A stretch of DNA of 64,000 nt. Origin: Rhizobiaceae bacterium (GTDB taxonomy: Bacteria > Pseudomonadota > Alphaproteobacteria > Rhizobiales > Rhizobiaceae). Below, one piece after another: positions 52,974-62,623 of this stretch. Each line of letters opens with the position of its first letter. Position 1 is the stretch's first letter. A model generated the notes under the pieces. The model had not been told where the DNA came from. It saw only the letters and a program-made list of their open reading frames with translations, and ran no database searches. Position numbers and translations under genes: made by a program. The stretch spans positions 620,001 through 684,000 of the forward strand of contig JAEPQK010000002.1 in assembly GCA_017640615.1 (NCBI GenBank), read 5' to 3'.

Positions 52974-53450
52974 TCAGCTTGCCGGTAGCGCTTTCACCGC
53001 TTCAAGCACAGCGTCCGCATGGCCCGGAACCTTCACCTTGGGCCAGACTTTGGCGATCTTGCCCGACGGATCGATCAGGAAGGTTGTGCGCACAATGCCC
53101 ATGAACTTGCGGCCATACATGCTTTTCTCAGCCCACACGCCATAGTCTTCAAGCGCCTGTTTTTCCTCATCCGCAACCAGATCGACGGTGAGGTTGTGCT
53201 TGGCCTTGAACTTGTCATGGCTCTTCTGGCTGTCGGCTGACATGCCGACGACAACCGCGCCCTCCTTTGCGAAAGCGTCCTTGAGACCGCTGAAGGCGAT
53301 CGCTTCGGCCGTGCAACCGGAGGTGTCGTCGCGCGGGTAGAAAAACAGCACAACCGCTTTGCCGCGCAGACCTGAAAGCTTGAGCGTCCCGCCGCCGTCG
53401 CGCGGAAGCGTGAAATCAGGAGCCTTGTCGCCTTGCGCAAGTTTGGTCAT
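52974..53450 (-). CDS. bcp: Thioredoxin-dependent peroxiredoxin (BCP/PrxQ type)
   Basis: 'GDKAPDFTLPRDGGGTLKLSGLRGKAVVLFFYPRDDTSGCTAEAIAF'. Confidence 0.93.
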   Translation of the reverse strand: MTKLAQGDKAPDFTLPRDGGGTLKLSGLRGKAVVLFFYPRDDTSGCTAEAIAFSGLKDAFAKEGAVVVGMSADSQKSHDKFKAKHNLTVDLVADEEKQALEDYGVWAEKSMYGRKFMGIVRTTFLIDPSGKIAKVWPKVKVPGHADAVLEAVKALPAS

Positions 53451-53547
53451 GTCTTTGCCTCGGTTGGAAAATAGTGAGCGGTCGAACCTGCCACGCAGAT
53501 ATAATGGCCGGACGAGATTCGTCCACCGCGAGCGGACCCACGGTCGA

Positions 53548-56500
53548 GTGAAAGAACCGACGCCTGCCCACGAGAAGATTCGCTTCCGCCGGAAAGAGAT
53601 TACCGGCTGGCACGCTTACCCGTCGGCTGAGGGCACGCCGCTGCCCGACCGGCGCCGTCTGGTGCCACGCTGGCTGGCCGGCATGCTGAAATGGACCGCA
53701 ATCGGCGTCACTTCGCTGATCGTTATTGTTGCAGCGCTGCTCTTTGTCATTCCATCGACCGGTGTCGAAAGCGAGTGGCTGCGCACTCAGGCCGAGCGCG
53801 CTGTGGACGACCTCACCGGCGAGCAGGTTGAGGCGCGCATCGGGCGCACGACGCTGGCGCTCGACAGCCGCTACTTCCTGGCAATCGGTATTCGCGACCT
53901 GGAATTGAGCGACCGTGAAACCCAGACGCGTTTTCTCACCGCCGGGCGGGTCGATCTGGGCATCCGGTTCTGGCCGCTACTCGGCGGCGAGGTCGAAGTC
54001 GCGTCCGCGACGCTTGCCGATGCCCGGGCACTGCCGCCCGTTGGCGGCAGCGGTGCCGGAGGCGCCGACCTGATCGAACCGGACGACGTGCTCGATGCTG
54101 TGCTCAACGGCCTTGATCAGCTGGGAAGCCAGATCGGGCCTGACGGTCTTGAAACTGCGCGGCTGCGAAATGTGACGCTGGAGTTTGCCCAGCCCGGGCG
54201 CGAGGCCACGCCCTTGGTAATCGATACGGGCCGGCTGCAGCATGTCGGCGATGGTGCAATCGAGCTCGAAGCTGAGATCGCGGCCGCGGGTCACGTAATC
54301 AGCCTGACGGGCGAGGGGAGCGCGCCGACGCCGGGGCGACGCTTCAGCGTAACGGCAACTGTTGCGGAACGGCCGGAAGTTTACGCATTCGGCGATACCG
54401 GCTCGCTGCGGCTTGGCGAGATTGAGGTCGCCATCACCGGGCAGGCGGGCGCCGAAGGTGCTGGCCCTGCGGAGGTAAGACTAACGGCCTCGTTAGCCGA
54501 TTCCGCGGTCGCGACCGGCTCGGAGGAGTTCGATGCCAACGCGCGGTTGGAGTTCCGGCTGACGCGTGGCGCAGGTGCGTTCTGGGTCGAGCGTTTCGAC
54601 CTTAATGTTGCGCGGTCGAGTTTCAGCTTCTCAGGGCCGATAACGCCCCGATTAGACGATGAAGACGGAAACGGTCCGGTCTACGCATTTCAGTTGATCG
54701 GCCCGCGCGTCAGTCTTGCGCCTCAGGGGTCGCCCGAGCCCGCTCTGGCAGCAGTCGCGCGGCTCACAGGCTGGATATCGCCCGACGGGCGCGACCTCGT
54801 GGCTGAGGAAATCAGCGTCGCAACGGGGCAGGGCGAAGTGATCGGCTCTGGCGCGTTGGAGCTGGTTTCGGGCAAGTCCCCGGGTTTGTCGCTCGCCGTT
54901 GCCGTGCCGCGCATGCCAGTCAGCCATGTAAAAAACATCTGGCCGTTTTTTGCCGCACGTGGCGCGCGCCGCTGGGCACTGGCCAATGTGTTTGGCGGTT
55001 GGGTGGAAAATACGCGGCTCCTCCTGAAAATAGCGCCGGGTCGACTGACCGACGGCGAGGCATTTGGTCCCGACGAAGCATCCGGACATTTCGAGGTTTC
55101 GGGAGCGCGCTTCGATGTTGCCGGTTCGATCCCGCCGATGCGCGATGCAATGGGTTCCATCGACTTTGCCGGCACCGACGTCGATATCGCCCTGAAATCC
55201 GGCACGATCTTCACCGAAGGCGGTCGCACGCTCGACGCGAAAAACGGTTCGCTAAAAATCACGGATGCTCACATCCAGCCTCTGATCGGTGATGTCGATG
55301 TGGAGATCGACGGTTCCGCTGCGGCCGTCGCCGAGGTTGCAAGCTACGATCCGATCAATCTGTCCAATTATCTGCCGATCACGCCTGAGGGGCTCACCGG
55401 CACAGCGAAAGGGCGCATCCTCGCCAGCATCCCGCTTGAGGCGGACATTGAGGCCAAGGATCTCGAATGGCATTTGCAGCTCGACTATGAGGGCTTGTCG
55501 CTGGCCGAACCCTATGAGGGGCAGCGCATTGAAGACGCGAGCGGCACGATCGTCGCAGATCGCGACCGCGCCGATGTCGTGGCCGAGACAAAGCTGAACG
55601 GCATTCGCGGCGAACTCACGCTGTCGGAACCGATGGGAGACGACAAGAGCGAACGGCGCCGTCAGGCAAAGCTGTTCCTGGAGCCGGGCGATTCTGAAAA
55701 GCTGTTCTCCGGTCTGTCTGAAGTCGTATCGGGACCGATGACACTCGAGGTCGAGCAGTTGGGCCCAGGTCGTGAGAAGGTGAAAGCCGATCTGACAGCC
55801 GCGACGCTCAGCCTGCCCTGGATCGGCTGGCAGAAGGCGAAGGGGGTCGCGGCAAGCGCGGATTTCGTTCTGGAGCGAAAAGACGGCACGACCGAGCTGG
55901 ACGATTTCAGCATCTCAGGGCGCGGCTTCGGTGCATCGGGGACGCTTGCGGCCGATGACAACGGTCTCGCACGTGCGCGTTTGGCCGGCGTTGCGTTCAA
56001 TCCCGGCGACAGTCTGGCCCTGGCGATCGACCGCGCAGGCGGGAGCTACTCGGTCAACGTCTCCGGCGAGCGGCTGGATGCGCGTTTCCTGATCGACGAG
56101 TTCGGTGCCGCCCTTCCGGGCACCGGGGCCGGCGGATCTTCCAGTGGATCGCCCTCCGTGAAGCTCGACGCCGAGATTGCTGAAATCGCCGGCCACAATG
56201 GCGAAGTGCTGGTCGGCGCGAAGTTTGCCTATTCGGGTACATCTGCCGAACCGGGTATCCGCATTTCGGCCGTCACGCCACAGGGCGCGCGCGCGACTCT
56301 TGTCGATGCTTCCGCAGGCGGCTCGCGCAAGGTGGAGTTCAAGGCAGATAATGCCGGCGCTGTGCTCCGCTTCCTCGATGTCTATGACAAGCTCGATGGC
56401 GGGCGCGCCGCACTCAGCCTCGCCGGTGGGGAGGGCCCGTTGCGCGGACGCCTTGAAATGCTCGATTTCGGGCTGATCGACGAAGCGCGTTTGCAATCGA

Positions 56501-56919
56501 TCGTGTCCGGCTCTGCCGGCGGCAGAGAGCAATCGCTGAATCAAGCTTTGCGCCGGGATGTGGATGTGTCGCGGGCGCGTTTCAATCGCGGTTCGGCGCT
56601 CGTCGAAATGGGCGCAAACTACGTGCGGATAGAAGATGGCGTTGTCAGCGGCCCAAGCGTGGGATCCACTTTTGCTGGGACGGTGTTCGACGCAGAAGGC
56701 AACATGTCGATCACCGGCACATTCCTGCCGGCCTACGGCATCAATCGGCTGTTCGGCGAAATTCCGCTTCTGGGCCAATTGCTGGGGAATGGCCGTGGCG
56801 GCGGCTTGCTTGGAGTCACTTACAGATTGTCAGGCCCGGCGAAATCACCGTCGCTAGAAGTAAACCCGCTGTCGATCGTGGCGCCGGGAATATTTCGATC
56901 GATATTCGAGTTCAGATAG
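53548..56919 (+). CDS. AsmA-like/DUF3971 (YhdP-type) large envelope protein
   Basis: N-terminal TM 'WLAGMLKWTAIGVTSLIVIVAALLFVIPSTGVE', long beta-rich region, C-terminal 'FNRGSALVEMGANYVRIEDGVVSGPSVGSTFAGTVFDAEGNMSITGTFLPAYGINRLFGEIPLLGQLLG'. GTG start assumed; 53449 also possible. Confidence 0.8.
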   Translation: MKEPTPAHEKIRFRRKEITGWHAYPSAEGTPLPDRRRLVPRWLAGMLKWTAIGVTSLIVIVAALLFVIPSTGVESEWLRTQAERAVDDLTGEQVEARIGRTTLALDSRYFLAIGIRDLELSDRETQTRFLTAGRVDLGIRFWPLLGGEVEVASATLADARALPPVGGSGAGGADLIEPDDVLDAVLNGLDQLGSQIGPDGLETARLRNVTLEFAQPGREATPLVIDTGRLQHVGDGAIELEAEIAAAGHVISLTGEGSAPTPGRRFSVTATVAERPEVYAFGDTGSLRLGEIEVAITGQAGAEGAGPAEVRLTASLADSAVATGSEEFDANARLEFRLTRGAGAFWVERFDLNVARSSFSFSGPITPRLDDEDGNGPVYAFQLIGPRVSLAPQGSPEPALAAVARLTGWISPDGRDLVAEEISVATGQGEVIGSGALELVSGKSPGLSLAVAVPRMPVSHVKNIWPFFAARGARRWALANVFGGWVENTRLLLKIAPGRLTDGEAFGPDEASGHFEVSGARFDVAGSIPPMRDAMGSIDFAGTDVDIALKSGTIFTEGGRTLDAKNGSLKITDAHIQPLIGDVDVEIDGSAAAVAEVASYDPINLSNYLPITPEGLTGTAKGRILASIPLEADIEAKDLEWHLQLDYEGLSLAEPYEGQRIEDASGTIVADRDRADVVAETKLNGIRGELTLSEPMGDDKSERRRQAKLFLEPGDSEKLFSGLSEVVSGPMTLEVEQLGPGREKVKADLTAATLSLPWIGWQKAKGVAASADFVLERKDGTTELDDFSISGRGFGASGTLAADDNGLARARLAGVAFNPGDSLALAIDRAGGSYSVNVSGERLDARFLIDEFGAALPGTGAGGSSSGSPSVKLDAEIAEIAGHNGEVLVGAKFAYSGTSAEPGIRISAVTPQGARATLVDASAGGSRKVEFKADNAGAVLRFLDVYDKLDGGRAALSLAGGEGPLRGRLEMLDFGLIDEARLQSIVSGSAGGREQSLNQALRRDVDVSRARFNRGSALVEMGANYVRIEDGVVSGPSVGSTFAGTVFDAEGNMSITGTFLPAYGINRLFGEIPLLGQLLGNGRGGGLLGVTYRLSGPAKSPSLEVNPLSIVAPGIFRSIFEFR

Positions 56920-56968
56920 CCACTCAGGCAGCGGGTGTCGGCACTTCCGATTTTCTGGAAAGCGGAGA

Positions 56969-57517
56969 TCAGTTGTTGATCGCGCCGACGGAGCCGCCAT
57001 CGAGGCGCTTCAGGCTCATGCCGATCACGGGAACGAGCTGGTTTTCCACCTTCACCGAGACGGTAACGTTCATCGTGTCGTCATCCGCCATGCGAGCCTG
57101 CATCGCGCCATCGAGCGATGCGCGCGCCAGCTTGAAAACGACTCGGTTGGAAGCAACCGAACCGCCGATCACATCGAGGCCTTTGCCCGCGGCACCGTCC
57201 ATGAAGGTGCCGCGGTAGCCCTTGCGGCCTGATTTCTCGATTGCAGCCGACATCTTCTGGGTGAACAGGCCGACCCTGCATCCGCCGTCAAGCGACATGC
57301 CGATCTTGCCGTCCGGCGTGGTGCCGGTGAAATTGCAGATGAACTTCGTGCCTTTGTATTTTCCGGCAACGATTTCGCCCGGTCCCGACCAGCGGCCCTC
57401 TACCGCACTGAAGAAGCGGCGCTCGCGCTCAGATGCATCGGCGTCCTGAACGGAACCGATGGTGGCAGCGCCAACGACCAGAGGGATCACGGCGGACAGG
57501 AGAGAACGTACGATCAT
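56969..57517 (-). CDS. Secreted protein of unknown function
   Basis: Signal peptide MIVRSLLSAVIPLVVGAATIG; 'GRWSGPGEIVAGKYKGTKFICNFTG'. Confidence 0.7.
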   Translation of the reverse strand: MIVRSLLSAVIPLVVGAATIGSVQDADASERERRFFSAVEGRWSGPGEIVAGKYKGTKFICNFTGTTPDGKIGMSLDGGCRVGLFTQKMSAAIEKSGRKGYRGTFMDGAAGKGLDVIGGSVASNRVVFKLARASLDGAMQARMADDDTMNVTVSVKVENQLVPVIGMSLKRLDGGSVGAINN

Positions 57518-57626
57518 TGGACACCCGACAACGGCAGACGCGAAAGCTGATCAGACAATGAACAATATTGGTTAACGCTTCGCTATTGCGGGTCGATGAT
57601 GCGCTAGGCGGAAGGCAGGTGCAAGG

Positions 57627-58709
57627 TTAGCCTGCCGAAACGTCAGATTCCGCACCTTTTCGGGCCGAAAACTGCGTCAGCGTGATGATGAATTCGCCCA
57701 TGCCAGGCCGCTTCACGGCTTTGAAGGGCAGGGGGCGCGCGGTTTCCATGGCGGCGATTCCAATGCGCGCCGTCATCATGCCGTTGATCACGCCCTCACC
57801 GAGCTTGGCCGAAAGCCGGGCTGCCAGCCCGTGGCCGACCAACTGCTGGACAAGGCTGTCTCCGGCCGCGATTGAGCCTGTGACGGCGAGATGCGCAATA
57901 ACGGAGCGACCAAGTCGGAAAAAGCCCAGCGTGCCGGGCCGCGCGCCATAGAGTTCCGATAGGCGCCTGACAAGCCGCCCTGCCTCGAACACGACATAGC
58001 CGACATCGAACAAAGCGCGCGGGCTGACAGCTGTCACAATCGAGACCCGCTTGGCGGCGTCCGCTATGAGCGTTGAAGCTTGCCGGTCGAGCGGTGAGAG
58101 CAGTTCGGTCTCGGCCAGCCGCAGAAGATCGGGCCCATCGATCACATCGTCTTTGAGTTCCGCCAGCGCTTTGCGTCCGGCGGCTGTGCCGGGGTTGGCC
58201 GTGAGAAACGAGGTAAGGTCGCTGACGAGCTTCCGCGCTTCCTTCGCGCCACCGCTCGATTCGGCTTTTGTGGCGCGGGCGCGCATCGCCTCCACGGAGG
58301 CCAGCCGCCGCATGGCGACGAATTCGCGCGTCAGGATCGCAAAAAGCGCGAAACCGGCAATCGCGGCGAGCCCGGCCGCTGCCCAGCCAAGCCAGTCGGC
58401 GCGCGCGAAGAGATCGCGGATCAGACTGTCAATCCAGAGGCCGATTGCGGCGGAGACAAGCACGCCGAACGCAGCGACGAATATCGCGCCAAGACGCGAG
58501 CGCTTGCGTCGAGCCGGCACCGGTGGGGGATCGAGCTCGGCCGGGTCGATCTCGTCAATGACGTCGATTGCGGCCGGAACGACATTGCCGGACTTTTCTG
58601 GCTTCACCGCAAGCGGCTTGCGCGGCGCACGGTTCTTCTCTGCCGCCTGCTTTGTCGGGGGGCTTTCGGGCTCGACCTTGAATGATGCGGGCTTGCGCTT
58701 CTCGCTCAT
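57627..58709 (-). CDS. TIGR01620/YcjF family membrane protein
   Basis: Two N-terminal TM segments and 'RLSELYGARPGTLGFFRLGRSVIAHLAVTGSIAAGDSLVQQLVGHGLAARLSAKLGEGVINGMMTARIGIAAME'. Confidence 0.88.
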   Translation of the reverse strand: MSEKRKPASFKVEPESPPTKQAAEKNRAPRKPLAVKPEKSGNVVPAAIDVIDEIDPAELDPPPVPARRKRSRLGAIFVAAFGVLVSAAIGLWIDSLIRDLFARADWLGWAAAGLAAIAGFALFAILTREFVAMRRLASVEAMRARATKAESSGGAKEARKLVSDLTSFLTANPGTAAGRKALAELKDDVIDGPDLLRLAETELLSPLDRQASTLIADAAKRVSIVTAVSPRALFDVGYVVFEAGRLVRRLSELYGARPGTLGFFRLGRSVIAHLAVTGSIAAGDSLVQQLVGHGLAARLSAKLGEGVINGMMTARIGIAAMETARPLPFKAVKRPGMGEFIITLTQFSARKGAESDVSAG

Positions 58710-60181
58710 GCCAGACGGTCTCCAAGCAGAAACTGAAGGGCGCGGTCCAGTCGGACATGCGGCAGGGAGAGTTTTAGCCCCTCGGCCGATTCTTCCAGCT
58801 TCGGCGGCTTGAAGCGCACGAAGCGCAGCTCGTTGTCATGCTGGTCGCCATGTGCGCCATCGGTGCGGAAAAGCCGAGAAGGTTTGTCGGGCAGGTCGCC
58901 GGGAAATACCGCCGTCTCCGTTTTTCCGTCGAAGGTCTCCTCGCCAATCGTCTCGCCTTTCATCGGCGTGCCGATGATGACCGGCAATGTGTCGCGCCCG
59001 TTTTTCACCGTGCCTTCGCGTGTCGCACGCACCGCAGCCATCGCGACCGCCTCGACTGTGGCACCGGAAAAATTGGCGCGGGCGATAGCCCGCTCGGCAA
59101 GCCGCCGCACGATCGCCTCGAGCTTGTCATGCTCCGTGTGGTGAATGTGGTCGGCCTTGGTAGCGGCCACCAGAATGCGGTCGATCCGGCGCGAAAACAG
59201 GTCAATGAACGGATTGCCACGCCCGGGGCGGAAGCACTCCAATATTTCCGTCATCGCCCGCTCCAGATCGGCAACGGCTGCCGAACCGGCATTGATCGCC
59301 TGCATTACATCGACAAGCACGATCTGCCTGTCGAGCCGCGTGATGTGCTCGCGGAAGAACGGTTTTACGACATGCGTTTTGTAAGATTCGTAGCGCCGCG
59401 CCATCACTGCGCGCAGCGATCCGGGTTTCGCAGGCTGCTTACTTGGCGGTAGCGGCGCAAAAGTTAGCGCCGGCGACCCTTCCAGATCGCCCGGCATAAG
59501 GAAACGCCCGGGCGGCAATGTAGAAAGCGCTCGCTCGTCTTGTTTGCAGGCACGCAGATAGTCGGCAAAAGCCTCGAAAAGCTGCCGCGCTTGCGTCTCG
59601 TCCGCCGGCGCATCGGCATCCGCCGCCTCGGCCCGTTTGCGCCAGTTTTCGGAGAGCTCGGCGCGCACTGGCAATGCCGCCAGCTCGAACGCCTCGCGCG
59701 AAAAATCATCGTAGGATTTGCCGAGAAGCGGCAGGTCGAGCAGCCATTCGCCGGGGTAGTCGACAATATCGATCGACAGGCTGCCGGCGGAGAACATGCG
59801 GTTCCAGGTCGAGGCGGATTCATACTCCACCGTGAGCCGCAATTCCGAAATCGCGCGGGTCGATTCCGGCCAGACGCGCTCGTTCACAAGTGCCGCAATG
59901 TGGTCCTCATATTGGAACCGCGGCACTGCATCGTCCGGCTGGTGCTGCAGATACGCTTTCGCGATGCGGCCCGATTTCCGCGCCTCGAACATGGGCAGCC
60001 GGCCGCCATGGATGAGGTTTTGCACCAGCGAGGAGATGAAAACCGTTTTGCCGGCGCGCGACAGCCCGCTCACGCCCAGTCGGACAGAGGGCGAAAACAG
60101 ATTGGCCGCCCGCCCGGTCACGGTGTCGAATGCAATGCGTGCTTCGTCTGTCAGGGAAGTCAGTGGGGGCAATCGCGTCAC
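58706..60181 (-). CDS. YcjX family protein (DUF463, P-loop)
   Basis: 'RLGVSGLSRAGKTVFISSLVQNLIHGGRLP', 'ATKADHIHHTEHDKLEAIV'. GTG start at 60181 chosen; 4-nt overlap with the TIGR01620 gene. Confidence 0.9.
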   Translation of the reverse strand: MTRLPPLTSLTDEARIAFDTVTGRAANLFSPSVRLGVSGLSRAGKTVFISSLVQNLIHGGRLPMFEARKSGRIAKAYLQHQPDDAVPRFQYEDHIAALVNERVWPESTRAISELRLTVEYESASTWNRMFSAGSLSIDIVDYPGEWLLDLPLLGKSYDDFSREAFELAALPVRAELSENWRKRAEAADADAPADETQARQLFEAFADYLRACKQDERALSTLPPGRFLMPGDLEGSPALTFAPLPPSKQPAKPGSLRAVMARRYESYKTHVVKPFFREHITRLDRQIVLVDVMQAINAGSAAVADLERAMTEILECFRPGRGNPFIDLFSRRIDRILVAATKADHIHHTEHDKLEAIVRRLAERAIARANFSGATVEAVAMAAVRATREGTVKNGRDTLPVIIGTPMKGETIGEETFDGKTETAVFPGDLPDKPSRLFRTDGAHGDQHDNELRFVRFKPPKLEESAEGLKLSLPHVRLDRALQFLLGDRLA

Positions 60182-60242
60182 CTTGGCTAGGGTGATTGCG
60201 ATATAAGCGCTGCGCGGGCGACTTTCAAAACCGCGTGGCGGT

Positions 60243-60752
60243 TCAGTCGCGCTTGCGGGTGATGAATGCCTCAAGTCGCCCTTTGCCGGGCGCCGCCTGC
60301 GAAAGCGGTCCGTCAAACGCAATCACCGCCAGCCCCGATTTGGGGAAGCCGGCAGCCAAGACCTCAAACGCCTCTGCCGCACCATCGCCGGAGAGCGTTT
60401 CGGCGAGGTCTTCCATCATCGGGTTGTGGCCGACAAGCATGATGCACTCTGCATCAGGTGCGCCACGCGCGACATCCAGATACCCTGCCGCATCGGTAGA
60501 GTAGAGCGTGTCGAGAAACGTCACGCGGTCTTCCATCGGCCCGATCACCTGCGCGACGCCGGCCCAGGTGTCGCGTGCGCGGCGTGCGGTCGAGCACAAG
60601 ATAAGGTCGGGAATCAGGTTCCGCTCAGCCATCTGCGCGCCGATCGAGCGCGAATCCGCTTCGCCCGAGTTTTTTAGCGCCCGGTCGAAATCCCGTTCGC
60701 CGGGAGAGGCCCAGACGGCTTTGGCGTGGCGCAGAAGCAGCAATCGGCTCAT
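60243..60752 (-). CDS. SixA-type histidine phosphatase
   Basis: 'LLLLRHAKAVWASPGERDFDRALKNSGEADSRSIGAQM', 'LVGHNPMMEDLA'. Confidence 0.9.
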   Translation of the reverse strand: MSRLLLLRHAKAVWASPGERDFDRALKNSGEADSRSIGAQMAERNLIPDLILCSTARRARDTWAGVAQVIGPMEDRVTFLDTLYSTDAAGYLDVARGAPDAECIMLVGHNPMMEDLAETLSGDGAAEAFEVLAAGFPKSGLAVIAFDGPLSQAAPGKGRLEAFITRKRD

Positions 60753-61054
60753 CGATAAGTTCCGTCAGGGCAGTTGGACCGTTGCCTCGATCTAGGAGAT
60801 GGCACCCGGCAGCGCAATCTTTCGCGCATGTTGCAGCTTCATGAATGCCTGTCGACAAGGCGAAGGGCACACGTGGGCGCTGTATAGAGAATTGAAAATA
60901 AAGAGTATTTCAGTGCGATGAAAATCGCTCGCACAGACGAAATTGAGGCTTTGTTCAATCAATTAACAAAAGCGTGAGACGGCGCGCCTTTGCGCTTGTA
61001 CGCCTAGGGGGCTGCGAATATATAGGCGCCGGGTCGTCCAGTGGGGTGAGTCGA

Positions 61055-61471
61055 ATGAGTGATCTCGTTGACAGTGACTACGTGCCCTCGGAGAAAGAGC
61101 CGTTCATGAATGATCGGCAAAAAGCATACTTCCGAAACAAGCTCGTAGACTGGAAAAACGATATTTTGCGCGAAGCGCGCGAAACGCTGGAAATTCTTCA
61201 GCAGGAAAATGCGAACCATCCCGATCTCGCAGATCGGGCTTCGTCCGAAACTGACCGCGCGATCGAATTGCGGGCCCGCGACAGGCAACGCAAGCTGATC
61301 GCCAAGATCGATGCCGCATTGCAGCGTATTGAGGATGGCACTTACGGGTTCTGTGAGGAAACCGGGGAGCCGATTTCTCTGAAGCGCCTGGATGCCAGGC
61401 CGATCGCAACACTTTCGCTTGAGGCGCAGGAGCGCCATGAGCGCCGCGAGAAGGTTTATCGCGACGATTGA
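61055..61471 (+). CDS. dksA: DksA-type RNA polymerase-binding protein
   Basis: 'EPFMNDRQKAYFRNKLVDWKNDILREARETLEILQQE...DLADRASSETDRAIELRARDRQRKLIAKIDAALQRIEDGTYGFCEETGEPI'. Start trimmed. Confidence 0.93.
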   Translation: MSDLVDSDYVPSEKEPFMNDRQKAYFRNKLVDWKNDILREARETLEILQQENANHPDLADRASSETDRAIELRARDRQRKLIAKIDAALQRIEDGTYGFCEETGEPISLKRLDARPIATLSLEAQERHERREKVYRDD

Positions 61472-61491
61472 TCTTCGCAATCAGCCTATCG

Positions 61492-61521
61492 AAAAAGCCC
61501 GGTTAATGCCGGGCTTTTTCT
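61492..61521 (+). terminator. Intrinsic terminator after dksA
   Basis: aaaaagcccgg-ttaatg-ccgggcttttt followed by ctttt. Confidence 0.85.
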
Positions 61522-61532
61522 TTTCCAAGCGT

Positions 61533-62432
61533 CTATTTCTCGCGCTGCTCCGAAAGTTGGCCGAGCAAGCGGGCCATCTCGTCTTCGACACTTTCGGGTC
61601 CGGTCGGCTTTCCGGCCTTCTCCGCTGGCGGCGGTGATTCCGGCACTGCGGCCGCCTGTTTTGGTTCAGGCCTGTCGCCGAGCGTCACCTCGAGCTCTTT
61701 CAGCAGCGTATCGTCCAGATCGGTGCTTTTGTCTGTCGATACCGGCGAAGGCGCAGGTGCCGGTGCGGGAGCCGGTGGCGCAACAGACGCAGCGGCGGCG
61801 GCTACTGGCCTGGGAGCGGCAGGCGCCGGAGGGGCACTCGGTTGTGTGGTTGCGGCCGGTTTGGGCGCAGCAGTCGGCGTTGGAGCCGGCTTTGGCGGTG
61901 TCGCATCGGAGCTGCTTTGACGCAGGGCAGAAGCAATGCGTGACGTCAGCGAAGCCGGCGTCTCGCCGGCAGGTTGCGCCGGCTTTGGCGCAGGGGTTGG
62001 CGCATTGGCCGCAGCGGGCGGCGGCGGAGGCGCCGCGGGTGCAGCCGGTGGCTGAGAGCTTTCGGTCGTTTGCCGCGCGCCCGGTTCTTCAACATGAGCG
62101 CGTGGTTCGGCAGAAGCTCCACGCCGTGCCGGTGCCTGAAGCCGGATATTCTGCTCCACAACAATGTCGGTTGGCCCGCCGATCAGCACCAGATGCTCGA
62201 CATCGTCGCGACGCACGAGCACGAGCCGCCGGTGGCTGTCGACCGCGGTTGCGTCCATCACCGCGAGCCGGGTTTTTCGGTTGCGTCCGCCGGCGACGAA
62301 TGTGCCGAAGGTCAGTCCCCGCACGACTCTAATGATGACCAGCACGACGAGGAGCAGAATCAATGCTCCAAGCGTCCAGATCATCGCCGAAGCGTATTCA
62401 GGTCCGGCAATGCTTTCCAGCCAAGCGCGCAT
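61533..62432 (-). CDS. FliO-like membrane protein with Ala/Pro-rich low-complexity tail
   Basis: Single TM 'MIWTLGALILLLVVLVIIRVV' then 'RKTRLAVMDATAVDSHRRLVLVRRDDVEHLVLIGGPTDIVVEQNI' (FliO-like), then disordered A/P-rich region. Confidence 0.6.
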   Translation of the reverse strand: MRAWLESIAGPEYASAMIWTLGALILLLVVLVIIRVVRGLTFGTFVAGGRNRKTRLAVMDATAVDSHRRLVLVRRDDVEHLVLIGGPTDIVVEQNIRLQAPARRGASAEPRAHVEEPGARQTTESSQPPAAPAAPPPPPAAANAPTPAPKPAQPAGETPASLTSRIASALRQSSSDATPPKPAPTPTAAPKPAATTQPSAPPAPAAPRPVAAAAASVAPPAPAPAPAPSPVSTDKSTDLDDTLLKELEVTLGDRPEPKQAAAVPESPPPAEKAGKPTGPESVEDEMARLLGQLSEQREK

Positions 62433-62623
62433 CTGATTGATTCCTCGTGGCCTCGATTGGCAAAAACGTATCGTGCCGGGGCTGTACCCGCAAGTTCACC
62501 CACTGCTATCGGCTCCGCTGTCCCCCGCGCATCTTGCGGCTTTCGCCGACGGTGATGTATGCCGGTCAGCGGGTGAGGGGCGCCGCTTCCTGCCTTGTAG
62601 CGAAGTACGGATACAAAGAGCGC

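Noticed and set aside
61634-62332. + strand ORFs opposite the FliO-like gene, including a Gly/Ala-rich 65 aa ORF
   Set aside because: Mirror of the Ala/Pro-rich low-complexity coding sequence on the minus strand.
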